DNA from: Tritrichomonas foetus | Lineage: Eukaryota > Parabasalia > Tritrichomonadida > Tritrichomonadidae | Assembly (NCBI GenBank): GCA_001839685.1 | Contig: MLAK01000579.1 | Coordinates: 33,848-97,847, forward strand | Direction of reading: 5' to 3' | Length of the DNA stretch: 64,000 bases | Notes under the pieces: generated by a model | The model's database searches: none | What the model was told of the DNA's origin: nothing | Seen by the model: the letters and a program-made list of their open reading frames with translations, nothing else | Position numbers and translations under genes: made by a program | In this document: in pieces, positions 19,196-28,221 of the stretch | Layout of the letters: every line of letters begins with the position of its first letter | Numbering within the stretch: the first letter of the stretch is position 1

Positions 19196-22100
19196 ATGAA
19201 TTTTTCCTTCCCTTCGGACCCAATGAACCGGTATAATGCGCCATCGTATCGGGCAATTCTTAAAGGACTGCAAACCCAAGGCCCAAGTCAAGTTGAAGTT
19301 CTTCAAATTTTGTCAGAAATGCTAATTTTCGCAAACGACTCCTTACTTTCGGAGTTCCCGCTTAATGACGTATGCAAAAGCCTCACCTTAATCGCATCAA
19401 CGAGCCAGTCGGAAGAAGTTCTGTTGCTATGTTCACAATGTATCTATTCACTTCTCGAGGCGCATCAGTCAGCAACCAAAACCATGATGCGCCTTCGACT
19501 CGTTCAAATATTAACGGCACGAATGCAGTCGGTTAAAAGCATTGCCACCATTGAAAACATTCTTCATGTGTTATCATTTTTTGCAACAACAAGTCCAGAA
19601 ATTTTTGGAGAGATTCTTGGAATTCAAATCTTTTTGAATGCTTTTCCAAATATTTCAAAAATTGAGCAAAGGTCTTGCATTTCTACCGTTGCAACTATTA
19701 CTGAAAGATATGTTTCTGAAAAATTTGGAGAGTCTTTAATTACAATTGTTTCTATTATTAATTATCCAGATAATTTAATTCGACAACAAGCAAATTCGGC
19801 TTTTGCTTCAATTACTGCTTCTATTTCTCCTCAATCGATTCCAAAAACAATTTATTTACCAATGATTGAAACTCTTTATACAACAACTGATTTAAATGTT
19901 GCTCTTAATTTTTCAAAAATCCTCTATCGTGCAGTAAAAGATCATTCTGGATTAAGAATTTTATTATCTCAAATTCCTGATTTTGAAAAATTACTTTTTT
20001 CTCCTTGTGCAAAAGAAAATAAAGATTTTTGTCAACAGTTACTTGATATTTCACAACATATGCTTCCTCCACCAAATCTTCCACGTCATTTATGGACAAT
20101 TAAAAATCGAGTTTATCCTACCAGTCACGAATTTGTAGCTCACCTTGAACCAATTCTTTTAAAGTTCTTGTCAGAGAGGCCAGACTGTGAACAAAGTGCA
20201 ATTATGACACTGTCTGGATGTGCTTCAATTATTCCTATTAAAACAACTCCTGAACTTTTGAATATTTTGTTAAGATTAGCAAAGTCATCTCGAAGGGCAC
20301 CTTATGTTCTTTCAATTGCACTTAATGCTACATCCAAAACTGATGTTTTAAGATCAGGATTGATTGAAATCTTAAAGGGAACTTCCGTTGGTATGAACCA
20401 TAAAGAATGGTATAAAGAAAGAATAAAAACATTCAGTTCAACTACTGGAAATGTACAAACAACTAGCTCTTTACCTGCATCTATTGCATTTTCACAGACT
20501 TTAGATACTATTCTCGAATATATTAAAAGTGAAAACATTATGCCTTATGAATTCTTACATACTAATCTTATTGATAAATGTGCAACAATAATTCGGGCAG
20601 GAGTAGTTGGAAATACTGATATTTCCATTCTTGTAAAGCTTGCTTATGGAATTTTAGATTTCCAACCTTTCCCAAAAGTTCATGACGCATTTAGAGTCAC
20701 TAATGTTTCCCATTTTACTAAGAAAACAATAGTTGTGAATCTTTCATCACCTCGTGGTATTGTAAAAGATTTTAATGTTTCATTAATGTGGGATTTTATG
20801 GCACTTGAGGGTTGGTATAATCTTGAATATAATAGTAAAACTGTTACTCGACTTTTTGACGCACTTCATTCGAAATCACCTTTACAAAGAATGATAGAAA
20901 AGCAAAAGGAAAATCACATTACCGATGATCCTATAAGATTTGCTTTATTATGTAGAGGTTTCCGAGTCGAAAAATATGTTCATTGTTCATTCAAATGTCG
21001 AAATTATATCTTTTCTGCATATGATCAAATCAGTCATGCTTTAGCACTTTTATGTCCAACACCAGAATCTCTTGCGCAAGGGCATTTGGATTTCACACTT
21101 CTTGAAAAAGAAGCACCAAGATCTGATTTTCATGTTCCTAATTTTGAATCGGATGATATGAAAAAAGCTCTTGATTTCCTCTTTTTAATATATACAAAAT
21201 TGCCTTCTAAATTTTATCTTAATCAGAATTTCTCACATCAAACATTAACAAGAATGTCTTCACCTTTATTAACTATGTTTCATTATGATCCAGCTGTTCG
21301 ACTTATGTATAAACATCCTTTTTTATTTCCATTTAAAGATCGAAAATTTATATTTCGAGTTATAGCACTTGATCCAAACATTGGAATTAAAGAATTGCGT
21401 GAACGATTATTTCCAGGTTCAGAAAGAGGTCAAATTTCACAATTACATCTTCACTGTACTGTTGATCGAGCAAGGCTTCTTGATGAAGGAAGTTTTTTAA
21501 TTGTCAGACTTGGTGGAGGTCGTTTTCTTACAGAATTTAACTTTTTAAATGAAATTGGATTCGGTGATGGACCAACACAAGAATTCTTTGCATTATTGAG
21601 TCGATTTTACTGTTTGAAAGAGCTTAAAATGTGGCGTGATGATTTTAATTATGAGAATGAAAAAGATTCAAATAATAAATATTCATGGACCGATGGTGGT
21701 TTGTTCCCCCAGCCGTCTGTGGATGGTAGTTTATTGGAAGAACTAGGAATTTTATGTTCAAAAGCATTAATTATGGAAAAAATTATTGATATTCCATTTA
21801 ATCCTGCTTTTTTTAAGCTAATTATGGGCCTTCAAGTAAATTTATCAGAGGTTGATCCAATGCTAGCTCGATCATTAACATATAAAGAAGGCTTATATGG
21901 TTTAACTTTCGTTTATCCAGGTGAAAAGCCAATCGAACTAAAACCTAATGGTGCCAATATTACTGTTAATGAAACTAATGTAAATGAATATATTATGCTT
22001 GTTACAGACTTTACATGTGGAAAACGAATGTTTGAAAGGGTTAAACCATTCATTAATGGTTTTGAAAGAAACATTCCGAGAGGAGCACTCAGAATATTTT

Positions 22101-22504
22101 CTCCAGAAGAAATCACAAAAATGGTTTCAGGTGAAGATGTGAAAATCACTATGCAAGATTTGAGAGATTCTGTTAAACTTGAACATGGATACTCAAATGG
22201 ATCCCCTGAAATTGAAATGCTTTTCAATATAATCCTAGAAATGTCTGATAAAGAAAAGAAACTTTTAACTAAATTCATCACAGGTTGTGAAAGATTGCCA
22301 GTTGGTGGTTTGGCATCACTTGAACCAAAGCTAACAATAGCAAAAAGAATATCTGACACAAGTGATAAACCTGATAATTGCCTTCCTTCAGTGATGACTT
22401 GCACAAATTACTTTAAAATGCCACCTTATTCAAACCCTGAAATAATGAAAAAGAAAATTATTCAGGCTATATATGAATGTCAGGACACTTTCCAACTTTC
22501 TTAA
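19196..22504 (+). CDS. HECT-type E3 ubiquitin ligase, TRIP12/UPL3-like (1102 aa)
   Basis: The N-terminal ~400 residues are helical with armadillo-like hydrophobic repeats. The HECT domain occupies roughly residues 740-1102. It includes FLNEIGFGDGPTQEFFALLS, the YGLTF segment, an NEYI block and the C-lobe ending L-P-S-V-M-T-C-T-N-Y-F-K. The catalytic cysteine that forms the thioester with ubiquitin is C1069. The armadillo plus HECT layout and the closing P-Y-S-N-P-E-I-M...Q-D-T-F-Q-L-S tail match the TRIP12/UPL3 class. That class acts in N-degron and ubiquitin-fusion degradation, chromatin and DNA-damage control. The protein is shorter than animal TRIP12 and I see no WWE domain. The first ~350 bp are markedly G+C richer than the rest. 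Confidence 0.92.
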   Translation: MNFSFPSDPMNRYNAPSYRAILKGLQTQGPSQVEVLQILSEMLIFANDSLLSEFPLNDVCKSLTLIASTSQSEEVLLLCSQCIYSLLEAHQSATKTMMRLRLVQILTARMQSVKSIATIENILHVLSFFATTSPEIFGEILGIQIFLNAFPNISKIEQRSCISTVATITERYVSEKFGESLITIVSIINYPDNLIRQQANSAFASITASISPQSIPKTIYLPMIETLYTTTDLNVALNFSKILYRAVKDHSGLRILLSQIPDFEKLLFSPCAKENKDFCQQLLDISQHMLPPPNLPRHLWTIKNRVYPTSHEFVAHLEPILLKFLSERPDCEQSAIMTLSGCASIIPIKTTPELLNILLRLAKSSRRAPYVLSIALNATSKTDVLRSGLIEILKGTSVGMNHKEWYKERIKTFSSTTGNVQTTSSLPASIAFSQTLDTILEYIKSENIMPYEFLHTNLIDKCATIIRAGVVGNTDISILVKLAYGILDFQPFPKVHDAFRVTNVSHFTKKTIVVNLSSPRGIVKDFNVSLMWDFMALEGWYNLEYNSKTVTRLFDALHSKSPLQRMIEKQKENHITDDPIRFALLCRGFRVEKYVHCSFKCRNYIFSAYDQISHALALLCPTPESLAQGHLDFTLLEKEAPRSDFHVPNFESDDMKKALDFLFLIYTKLPSKFYLNQNFSHQTLTRMSSPLLTMFHYDPAVRLMYKHPFLFPFKDRKFIFRVIALDPNIGIKELRERLFPGSERGQISQLHLHCTVDRARLLDEGSFLIVRLGGGRFLTEFNFLNEIGFGDGPTQEFFALLSRFYCLKELKMWRDDFNYENEKDSNNKYSWTDGGLFPQPSVDGSLLEELGILCSKALIMEKIIDIPFNPAFFKLIMGLQVNLSEVDPMLARSLTYKEGLYGLTFVYPGEKPIELKPNGANITVNETNVNEYIMLVTDFTCGKRMFERVKPFINGFERNIPRGALRIFSPEEITKMVSGEDVKITMQDLRDSVKLEHGYSNGSPEIEMLFNIILEMSDKEKKLLTKFITGCERLPVGGLASLEPKLTIAKRISDTSDKPDNCLPSVMTCTNYFKMPPYSNPEIMKKKIIQAIYECQDTFQLS

Positions 22505-22530
22505 TTGTTTCATACTATTTTATGGATCAA

Positions 22531-22533
<3 letters not shown>

Positions 22534-22563
<30 letters not shown>
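22534..22563. repeat. (AT)n microsatellite
   Basis: About 15 uninterrupted AT dinucleotides, 30 bp after the HECT gene stop. Confidence 0.95.
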
Positions 22564-22566
<3 letters not shown>

Positions 22567-22650
22567 TATTATATTTTTGTATGTGTTTACATAATTTTAT
22601 ATATTATCATGCGGTAAATCTTGTATTTATTTCTTATCCTTTCCTACTTT

Positions 22651-22652
<2 letters not shown>

Positions 22653-22700
<48 letters not shown>
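22653..22700. repeat. T48 homopolymer
   Basis: A run of 48 T. With the A62 run at 26883-26944 it brackets the accessory island, the two tracts being complementary in orientation. An apparent poly-Phe ORF across it is an artefact of the run. Confidence 0.95.
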
Positions 22701-22702
<2 letters not shown>

Positions 22703-22734
22703 TTTATTTTTTATTTTTATCTGTACAATATTAT

Positions 22735-22878
22735 GACAGTTATTCTTGTTTTTTGTTTAAGGGGGGTCTAATCACCAAAAATATGCTTTTAAAATGTTAA
22801 TTCTCAAAAATACGGTGAAGACATCAATATTCATTTGTTTGGAATGTAGAAGAAGTGAAATCTTGATAGTCATGGTTT
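22735..22878 (-). repeat. 3' flank of the BTB/discoidin gene shared with the window start
   Basis: In reverse complement this matches positions 28-177 with a handful of substitutions and one extra A in a short A run. A single substitution in the stop region (TTTATTAA against TTTAATAA) moves the stop by one codon relative to the copy at 1-27. Confidence 0.85.
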
Positions 22879-24619
22879 AATAAATATAATATGAACCAAA
22901 GAATTCAATGTTGGTGAGAGATAAAAGGTTGCATCCATTTGATGATGGTCCTGTTTTTGTCAGTCGAATGAAACGAAATCGTGATTTTTGTTGAGTTCGA
23001 TTGTTGATTTCAAATGTATGAATTTGATATCGAGAAGATAAAGTTTGATCATTTGAATGTGAATCAAGGACTGTCCAATCATTTCCATCATTTGATCCTT
23101 CAATTTTCCATGAACGAAGATAATGTGGGAAAAGACTTGAATTTTCTATTGAATAATGTGATAAAGAAATTTGATGATTTTTGAAATCAAAACAAAGATA
23201 TGAATTTTTTTCATTATTTGATATATAGCTACATCCTGAATAATTATAATTAAAAAGTGATGAAAATGATCCATAACTACCATGTTCATATCTGTTTCCA
23301 GTGATATCAACAAGTCCTGATTCATAAACATTCCTTCCTGTTTGTTTTGTCAATTCTGAAATGATTCCTTCAAATGGTTCGTTTTTATATTGACATTCAA
23401 AAGGGACATGATTAAGTTTTAATTTAATAGAATTAATTTCTTGACGAAGTGAATCAAAATAATCATTTTTCATTTGTTTTGAATTTTCTGAAATTTTCGA
23501 ATTAATTTTTGTTTCAATTTCATTTTGAATTTCTGTTTTGTGTTTTAAAAATAATTGTTCAAATGTTGAAAGTTTTTCTTTTATTTCTTCTTCTTGTTGG
23601 TGAATTTGTTTTTCAATTTCATTTATTATTTGATGTGAAATTTGTTTGTTAATTGTTTCAAATTTTGATAATTGTTCTTCATATTTCTGTTCAAGTTCTT
23701 GAAATCGTGTTTCGTGTGTTGAAAGTAAAATTTCATTTGATTCTTGTTGTTTCAGAAGTTGATAAATCATTGTTGTTGAATGTTTTGGTTGATAACACTC
23801 ACAAAATAATGGATGTGATATTAATTTCAAAATTTCTTCATCGTTCATTTCTTCATAATTTAAAAATGTTACAAATGATTGTAAAATTGATTTTTCATTC
23901 TCTTTTTCTTTTCCATTGTACTTTTGAAATTTATCAAAAAGTGAAAGAATGAAATCAAAAAGATGTTGATGATTTTCAATAAAGAGTGATGGCGATGATA
24001 AAATTCGATATAATCTTGAATATTTCATTTTCCCTAATAATCCACTTTGGATACACTCTTCGAAATGTTTCGCAATAATTTCTTCTTTCTTCATATTTTN
24101 TTTTTCTTTTTCTTTCTCATTTTCTTGAATTGTTTCTTCTGAATATGAATTTGTTAAGTTTGATGAATTTGTTGAATTTGATAAAGAATCAATACAAATA
24201 AGATCATTCAAAATATGGGGTAAAAATGGAACTGAATGAAGATATTTCTCAAGACTGAAATATAATTCATGATATTCATAACGAGAACTCATTTCAAAAT
24301 ATTCAAAAAATGTGTGTTTTGAAATTGCAATTTCTTGACTCTCAATCGATGAAATGAAATTTCGAAATGTTTCGATTGAATATTTATCGGAAAGATCAAT
24401 TTCTTCTTGATGAAAGATTTCATGATGTTTTCGAAAATATCGACATTTTGTGAATAATAAACTTTTCTTTGTTCGAATTTTTTCTCCTTGATAAACTAAA
24501 ATGATTTTATCTTCTTCTTCTTCTTCTTGATCTTCTTTCAATTTCTCTATCTTCAAAATATCATATTGACAATTTTGATCATTGTTGTTTTTTTCTTTAT
24601 TGTTTTCTTTCATCATCAT
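22877..24619 (-). CDS. BTB plus discoidin (F5/8 type C) protein, copy 2 (580 aa)
   Basis: Order of regions: a short Asn/Glu-rich leader; a BTB-like fold at about residues 35-135 (LVYQGEKIRTKKSLLFTKC through an S-R-Y-E-Y-H-E-L segment); a helical BACK-like region to about 265; a coiled coil at about 285-395; and a discoidin/F5-8C domain at about 400-580. The last has the hallmark LRSWKIEGSNDGNDW and F-R-F-I-R-L-T-K-T-G-P-S-S strands. BTB domains commonly recruit cullin-3 ligases and discoidin folds bind glycans or lipids. The partner here is unknown. No signal peptide is visible, so the discoidin domain is probably intracellular. Compared with the copy at 56446, the coiled coil is longer by about 35 residues while the first ~200 residues are nearly identical. 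One undetermined base lies at 24100 in an A/T run. Confidence 0.85.
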   Translation of the reverse strand: MMMKENNKEKNNNDQNCQYDILKIEKLKEDQEEEEEDKIILVYQGEKIRTKKSLLFTKCRYFRKHHEIFHQEEIDLSDKYSIETFRNFISSIESQEIAISKHTFFEYFEMSSRYEYHELYFSLEKYLHSVPFLPHILNDLICIDSLSNSTNSSNLTNSYSEETIQENEKEKEKXNMKKEEIIAKHFEECIQSGLLGKMKYSRLYRILSSPSLFIENHQHLFDFILSLFDKFQKYNGKEKENEKSILQSFVTFLNYEEMNDEEILKLISHPLFCECYQPKHSTTMIYQLLKQQESNEILLSTHETRFQELEQKYEEQLSKFETINKQISHQIINEIEKQIHQQEEEIKEKLSTFEQLFLKHKTEIQNEIETKINSKISENSKQMKNDYFDSLRQEINSIKLKLNHVPFECQYKNEPFEGIISELTKQTGRNVYESGLVDITGNRYEHGSYGSFSSLFNYNYSGCSYISNNEKNSYLCFDFKNHQISLSHYSIENSSLFPHYLRSWKIEGSNDGNDWTVLDSHSNDQTLSSRYQIHTFEINNRTQQKSRFRFIRLTKTGPSSNGCNLLSLTNIEFFGSYYIY

Positions 24620-24631
24620 TCAGAAAAATGA
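24620..24631 (-). promoter_or_regulatory. Initiator-like TCATTTTTCTGA directly before the ATG
   Basis: Identical in the copy at 56434-56445. It resembles the trichomonad initiator (TCA+Y+A/T). It implies a leader of under 12 nt. Function inferred. Confidence 0.5.
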
Positions 24632-24697
24632 CATTAACGGTCATCATTCAATTAAATGACAAATTTTTCTGATTTCAAAGAACTCAATCAATTGTTA
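24632..24697 (-). repeat. 5' flank shared with the BTB/discoidin copy at 56 kb
   Basis: Together with the initiator this gives about 75 bp upstream of the ATG that is homologous to 56369-56433, including the CAATTGATT and GTTCTTTGAAATCA blocks. Promoter sequence was thus duplicated with the gene. Confidence 0.8.
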
Positions 24698-24796
24698 TGG
24701 GGCTTTCATTTCACCATAAAGAAAAAGAGGATATTAAAGGTTTTCGATTTAAATCGATTTAATAGCCTCTCTCCAAAAAAAAAAAATCGGGACGTT

Positions 24797-24846
24797 ATAA
24801 AAAGAGCAAGTTGCAATTTGGGCAACCTTTCTGGCCAAATATATTT
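24797..24846 (+). repeat. Left arm of an imperfect inverted repeat
   Basis: About 48 bp containing CAATTTGGGCAACCTTTCTGG. The reverse complement with a few changes lies at 25946-25995. Translated, both arms read S-K-L-x-F-G-Q-P-F-W-P-N, so the arms may be two inverted fragments of one coding family rather than transposon ends. Confidence 0.75.
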
Positions 24847-25945
24847 TCAAAAAGCTGTATTGGCGGCTTGATAAATATTCAAAAAAAAATCATATTATAA
24901 TAGATGAACGTTTAATTATTAAAAAAAATAGGAAAGNATCATGAAAAAGAAAGAATAAAAAGCTGCTTGAGCAAATTGAAATGGAAATTTTCCTTTTGAT
25001 TTAATCTCTAAAACGCATTTCATTACCAAATTAATAATTATTTCATTTCTAAATTAATTCATAGATTACTCTGTTAATTCTTTCTTTCATTTGTTAATTC
25101 TTTCATTCATTTGTTTATTCTTTCATTCATTTGTTTGAAACAATCTAAAAAATATGAAACATATATAAGCACATCCTTCTCAAATAATTATTGGAAAACT
25201 AGCACAATAGTCTGTATCTCGCAAAATAACACAAAAAGTAATTTTTCTTGCACTAAATTGACAAGGAGGTCAACAAACTAAAGATTTAAATTAAAAAATT
25301 AAACATATATATGTGAAAGCAAATATATTTATGACCCTAGAATATCTCATCACCAAGGATGCCATTCTTTTAAAAGAACTGCCCATTATACCAAATATTA
25401 GGCTAATTAACCAAACTTTGATGAAATCTTTATCAAATTTAGTCGTAATGCAGAGGTATACTGCTCATTATATCAACATCCTTATACTGTATGAGGAACA
25501 TGTTATTTTATGCTAACCTTTTCTTCTATAATAATGCGGAGCCATAACTGATAATATTACATATAAATACTCCACCAATTACATGGAAGAACTTCGAGTA
25601 AAGTTGATTTCCAAAGACATTTTGATAAGTTACATTCTGTGTTTAACTAGTTTGTTTGGTAAGGTAAGGGGATAGCTATATGAAATAATATAGATGAATG
25701 ATGGATTACTCTAGAAAAATTGTCTAGATTTAANANTATTTTTCATCACCTGGGTTTTTGTTTGCTTGAGATCCTGAACTTTATGCTACTATTCTGGAAT
25801 AATATTTCCAGGCCTTTTGGTTGAAGGCTTCAGCTTATTTAAAGCAATTTCGCATAGAGTCCGTGATTTCGAATGATAAACAAAAGAATAATGGCGCCAT
25901 ATTTCGTGAATTGAATATATCGATACATCATAATTTAAGATCATA
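24847..25945. other. Interior of the inverted-repeat segment
   Basis: About 1.1 kb with no convincing gene. It contains a 20-bp minisatellite (25072-25131) and three undetermined bases (24937, 25734, 25736). A 67-codon frame at 25313-25516 opens only from a GTG and is not supported. No transposase-like frame is present. Confidence 0.5.
25072..25131. repeat. Minisatellite, three copies of a 20-bp unit
   Basis: Unit close to TGTTAATTCTTTCATTCATT. Unlike the other arrays in this window it is inside the accessory island rather than at a gene 3' end. Confidence 0.85.
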
Positions 25946-26025
25946 TTTGGCCAGAAAGGTTGCCCAAATGGCAACTTGCTTTTTTTATAATTTCTGAAAA
26001 AAATCAATTGAGTAGAGAATAACAA
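25789..26025 (-). pseudogene. Coding-like fragment with PFGQPFWPN motif
   Basis: The frame carries F-R-N-Y-K-K-S-K-L-P-F-G-Q-P-F-W-P-N followed by an ordered-looking stretch (SIHEIWRHYSFVYHSKSRTL) and ends with P-G-N-I-I-P-E and a stop. It opens only from a TTG. The opening part is duplicated, inverted, at 24797-24846. I do not recognise the family. It is likely a relic of a multi-copy gene. Confidence 0.4.
25946..25995 (-). repeat. Right arm of the imperfect inverted repeat
   Basis: Partner of 24797-24846, separated by 1.1 kb. Differences include one A in the A run, CCATTT against CAATTT in the core, and divergence immediately inside both arms. Confidence 0.75.
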
Positions 26026-26410
26026 ATTTGTGTATTAAAATTTGGATAAGTTAAAAATCAAGAAATCATCTTCAATAGAAGATATATAATCAAGTTCACC
26101 TGCTAGATTGATCTTAACTAAAATAAAAGAATCATACCATTATTTATTTTGGAAATAACTCATTTTGTGAATATTCAAAAAAATGAAAAGTATGCATTAA
26201 ATACATTAATCTTATATATCAAAAATCTGATCGAGGTGATTTCCAAAATATCAAATGAGTCGAAATTATATTTTTATATATTTTCATTTGATGATTTTTG
26301 TTTTGTTTTGTTTGACAGAGAATATTGCTTGTATAATTCCAATATTTATGATTGATCGGAAACTGCAGATATTTGACGATCGAAGAGAAATCGCTTCATT
26401 CTCTACTTTT
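26026..26410. other. Accessory-island spacer
   Basis: AT-rich sequence. Two short plus-strand frames (26149-26355 and 26352-26612) overlap end to start but look like chance translation. The second is antisense to a better minus-strand coding signal. Confidence 0.4.
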
Positions 26411-26880
26411 TTATTTATTCACTGCTTTTTCTAAGACATCATCAATGTATTTCTCATATTGCTCGATTGTTCCAAATATGAATATTATTTTCTTTGTTTC
26501 AACATGGTGCCTTTCGACTCTGAGAAATCAAAGGACTCTGTTTTGGCACTCTCGACTGTCACTGGATAATTTTCAATGGAATGCTCACCAAAAGCGGAAA
26601 TTGCATGATTGATGCCTTCTGGGTATGATAATGTATCTGTAGCTGTGTGAGACCGAGAATTATAGAGAATTAAATCATCTCCAGTGTTGGGATGATAACT
26701 TTCGTACAAAAATTTCTAATTAGAGTAATCGAAACTTTATCTGGAAGATTTATGATAACATTGGATAAGTTTGCTGGTGAAAAGCTCGGAATTTCGTCTT
26801 TTTGAGGGGCTTCACTCTTTTCTGTGTTTTGTGTTGTCTCCACATCAAAGCATTGACACTTCTGCAAGTCTATTATAGAA
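26411..26880 (-). pseudogene. Frameshifted gene remnant
   Basis: Three consecutive minus-strand segments in different frames are each clearly protein-like. The first holds N-L-S-N-V-I-I-N-L-P-D-K-V-S-I-T-L-I-R-N-F. The second begins Y-E-S-Y-H-P-N-T-G-D-D-L-I-L-Y. The third reads K-K-I-I-F-I-F-G-T-I-E-Q-Y-E-K-Y and ends at TAA 26411-26413. The first change of frame falls in a T5 run near 26705. The second lies between about 26500 and 26525. The upstream end is lost at the A62 tract. I do not recognise the family. Sequencing error in homopolymers is an alternative to true decay. Confidence 0.5.
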
Positions 26881-26881
26881 A

Positions 26882-26882
<1 letters not shown>

Positions 26883-26944
<62 letters not shown>
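26883..26944. repeat. A62 homopolymer
   Basis: The longest homopolymer in the window. It cuts into the 5' end of the frameshifted remnant and closes the island opened by T48 at 22653. The 27000-27181 sequence after it is plain AT-rich DNA. Confidence 0.95.
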
Positions 26945-26945
<1 letters not shown>

Positions 26946-27181
26946 ATTTAAAATGAAATTCAATTTACATCCGAGAAACGTGAATAACAAATTATTTATG
27001 GTTTTTAAATCACAATTATTTTTTTTTATATATTGAAACAAAGTAAATAATATTCTAATTGACAATGTAACAGTTAATTAATAGTTGGTAATGTAGAAAG
27101 AATCTATATTTTTATTAAAATTAATGAAACAAAACAAATTACACATTGATAACATCGCAAAAAGAAAAAACAAAACAAACT

Positions 27182-27910
27182 CTATTGTCGAAAATCACTA
27201 ACAAACTCGAAATTTGACTGAAGTGGATTACTTACTGAAGAGACGGCCTTTCTATGCCTTGGAACTACTGTTCCAGCGTGTGGATCTTGAGTGTCCCTTC
27301 TTCTTCGAGTATCGAAACTAGCTCTATGCGACATATTCGATCTGGATACGCTGGGACTGTCTGATGCTTTCATTGATCCATGATCTTTTCCATCTTCAGA
27401 AGCAGGAATGTTACGAATAGAAAGTGCTTGGTACCTTGAATGTCTTGGCATATTTTTAACTTGTGAGTTTGTAGTTGCAGCACGTTTTTGAGTCATCCTG
27501 AAGAAAACTGTTCGAATATCAAAAGTTAAGCATGCAACTTCTCGTCGTTCGAAATCTCTTAAAAAGGAAGTTTGAGAGGCGATCGGACTGCATCCGTGCG
27601 CAGCAATGGCATCGCAAATTAATGGCTTGAGTTCGAATGTGCATTTTCCTAAAGCTGTCGTTTCAACTGGGGAAACCAATTCCAACGTAAACGGATAGGT
27701 AACGCAACTTTCAAATGCATCTATAATATAAATCAATTGATATGCTTTTTCTTCGTCCCAAATATCTCCTGGATGTGCTTCTTTCGAATATGGAAGCAAA
27801 ATTTGAGGCTCGTTTTTGTCGACTTGAATTGTAAGCGATGGAAATGATTCAACTTGAATAAACTCGATCCTGTGGATTAATATTTCGATTCCAAAAACAA
27901 CAGTTGTCAT
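27182..27910 (-). CDS. Hypothetical protein, possibly C2-like N-terminus (242 aa)
   Basis: Residues 1-140 alternate beta-strand-like segments (VVFGIEILIHRIEFIQV; SLTIQV; YQLIYIIDAF; CLTFDIRTVFF) in the manner of a C2-type sandwich. A G-K-C-T-F-E-L-K-P-L-I strand and a conserved-looking C-S-P-I-A sit in the middle. Residues 145-242 are disordered, rich in S, R and H, with a D-T-R-R-R-R-D basic patch. C2-like folds of this kind occur in ciliary and microtubule-associated proteins, but I cannot name the family. Start at ATG 27910. Divergent from DNAAF1 across a 311-bp spacer. Confidence 0.65.
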   Translation of the reverse strand: MTTVVFGIEILIHRIEFIQVESFPSLTIQVDKNEPQILLPYSKEAHPGDIWDEEKAYQLIYIIDAFESCVTYPFTLELVSPVETTALGKCTFELKPLICDAIAAHGCSPIASQTSFLRDFERREVACLTFDIRTVFFRMTQKRAATTNSQVKNMPRHSRYQALSIRNIPASEDGKDHGSMKASDSPSVSRSNMSHRASFDTRRRRDTQDPHAGTVVPRHRKAVSSVSNPLQSNFEFVSDFRQ

Positions 27911-28221
27911 ATTATGTACGTTTAAAAATCGTTATTTGATCATTCTTAATGAAAGCTGAGAAATATCAGCAATATCTCATTTTCTCCTATATATTTATTG
28001 ATATTCATGGTATTTTAGAGATCACACAAGTTTGTATTGTATTAGAAATTTAAAATTAATTCATACTATAAATAAACATTTATCACACAGTGTTGAGACT
28101 AAAGTTTTTGATGTTGGTTGACCAAATTAATTGCCAAAAAGTTTGTACGATAATGAAATCGTTTTTTAATTCGACTTTTTAAACGTGCATATCATTTCCA
28201 TCTCACAAAAAGGCATCAAGG
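27911..28221. promoter_or_regulatory. Divergent spacer with a CGACTTTTTAAACG element
   Basis: 311 bp between oppositely transcribed genes. CGACTTTTTAAACG at about 28172-28185, 36 bp before the DNAAF1 ATG, is a variant of the recurrent motif. A TCATTTCC initiator-like site follows at about 28193. The opposite gene has a GATTTTTAAACG near its start. Confidence 0.35.

Noticed and set aside
22473..22736. Apparent ORF with a poly-Phe stretch
   Set aside because: Produced by translating the (AT)n and T48 tracts.
24797..25995. DNA transposon with terminal inverted repeats
   Set aside because: No transposase frame inside, no visible target-site duplication, and the arms encode a peptide. Treated as inverted gene fragments.
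26945..27065. Extension of the minus-strand remnant upstream through a poly-Phe run
   Set aside because: The poly-Phe is the A62 tract, and the sequence beyond it lacks coding character.
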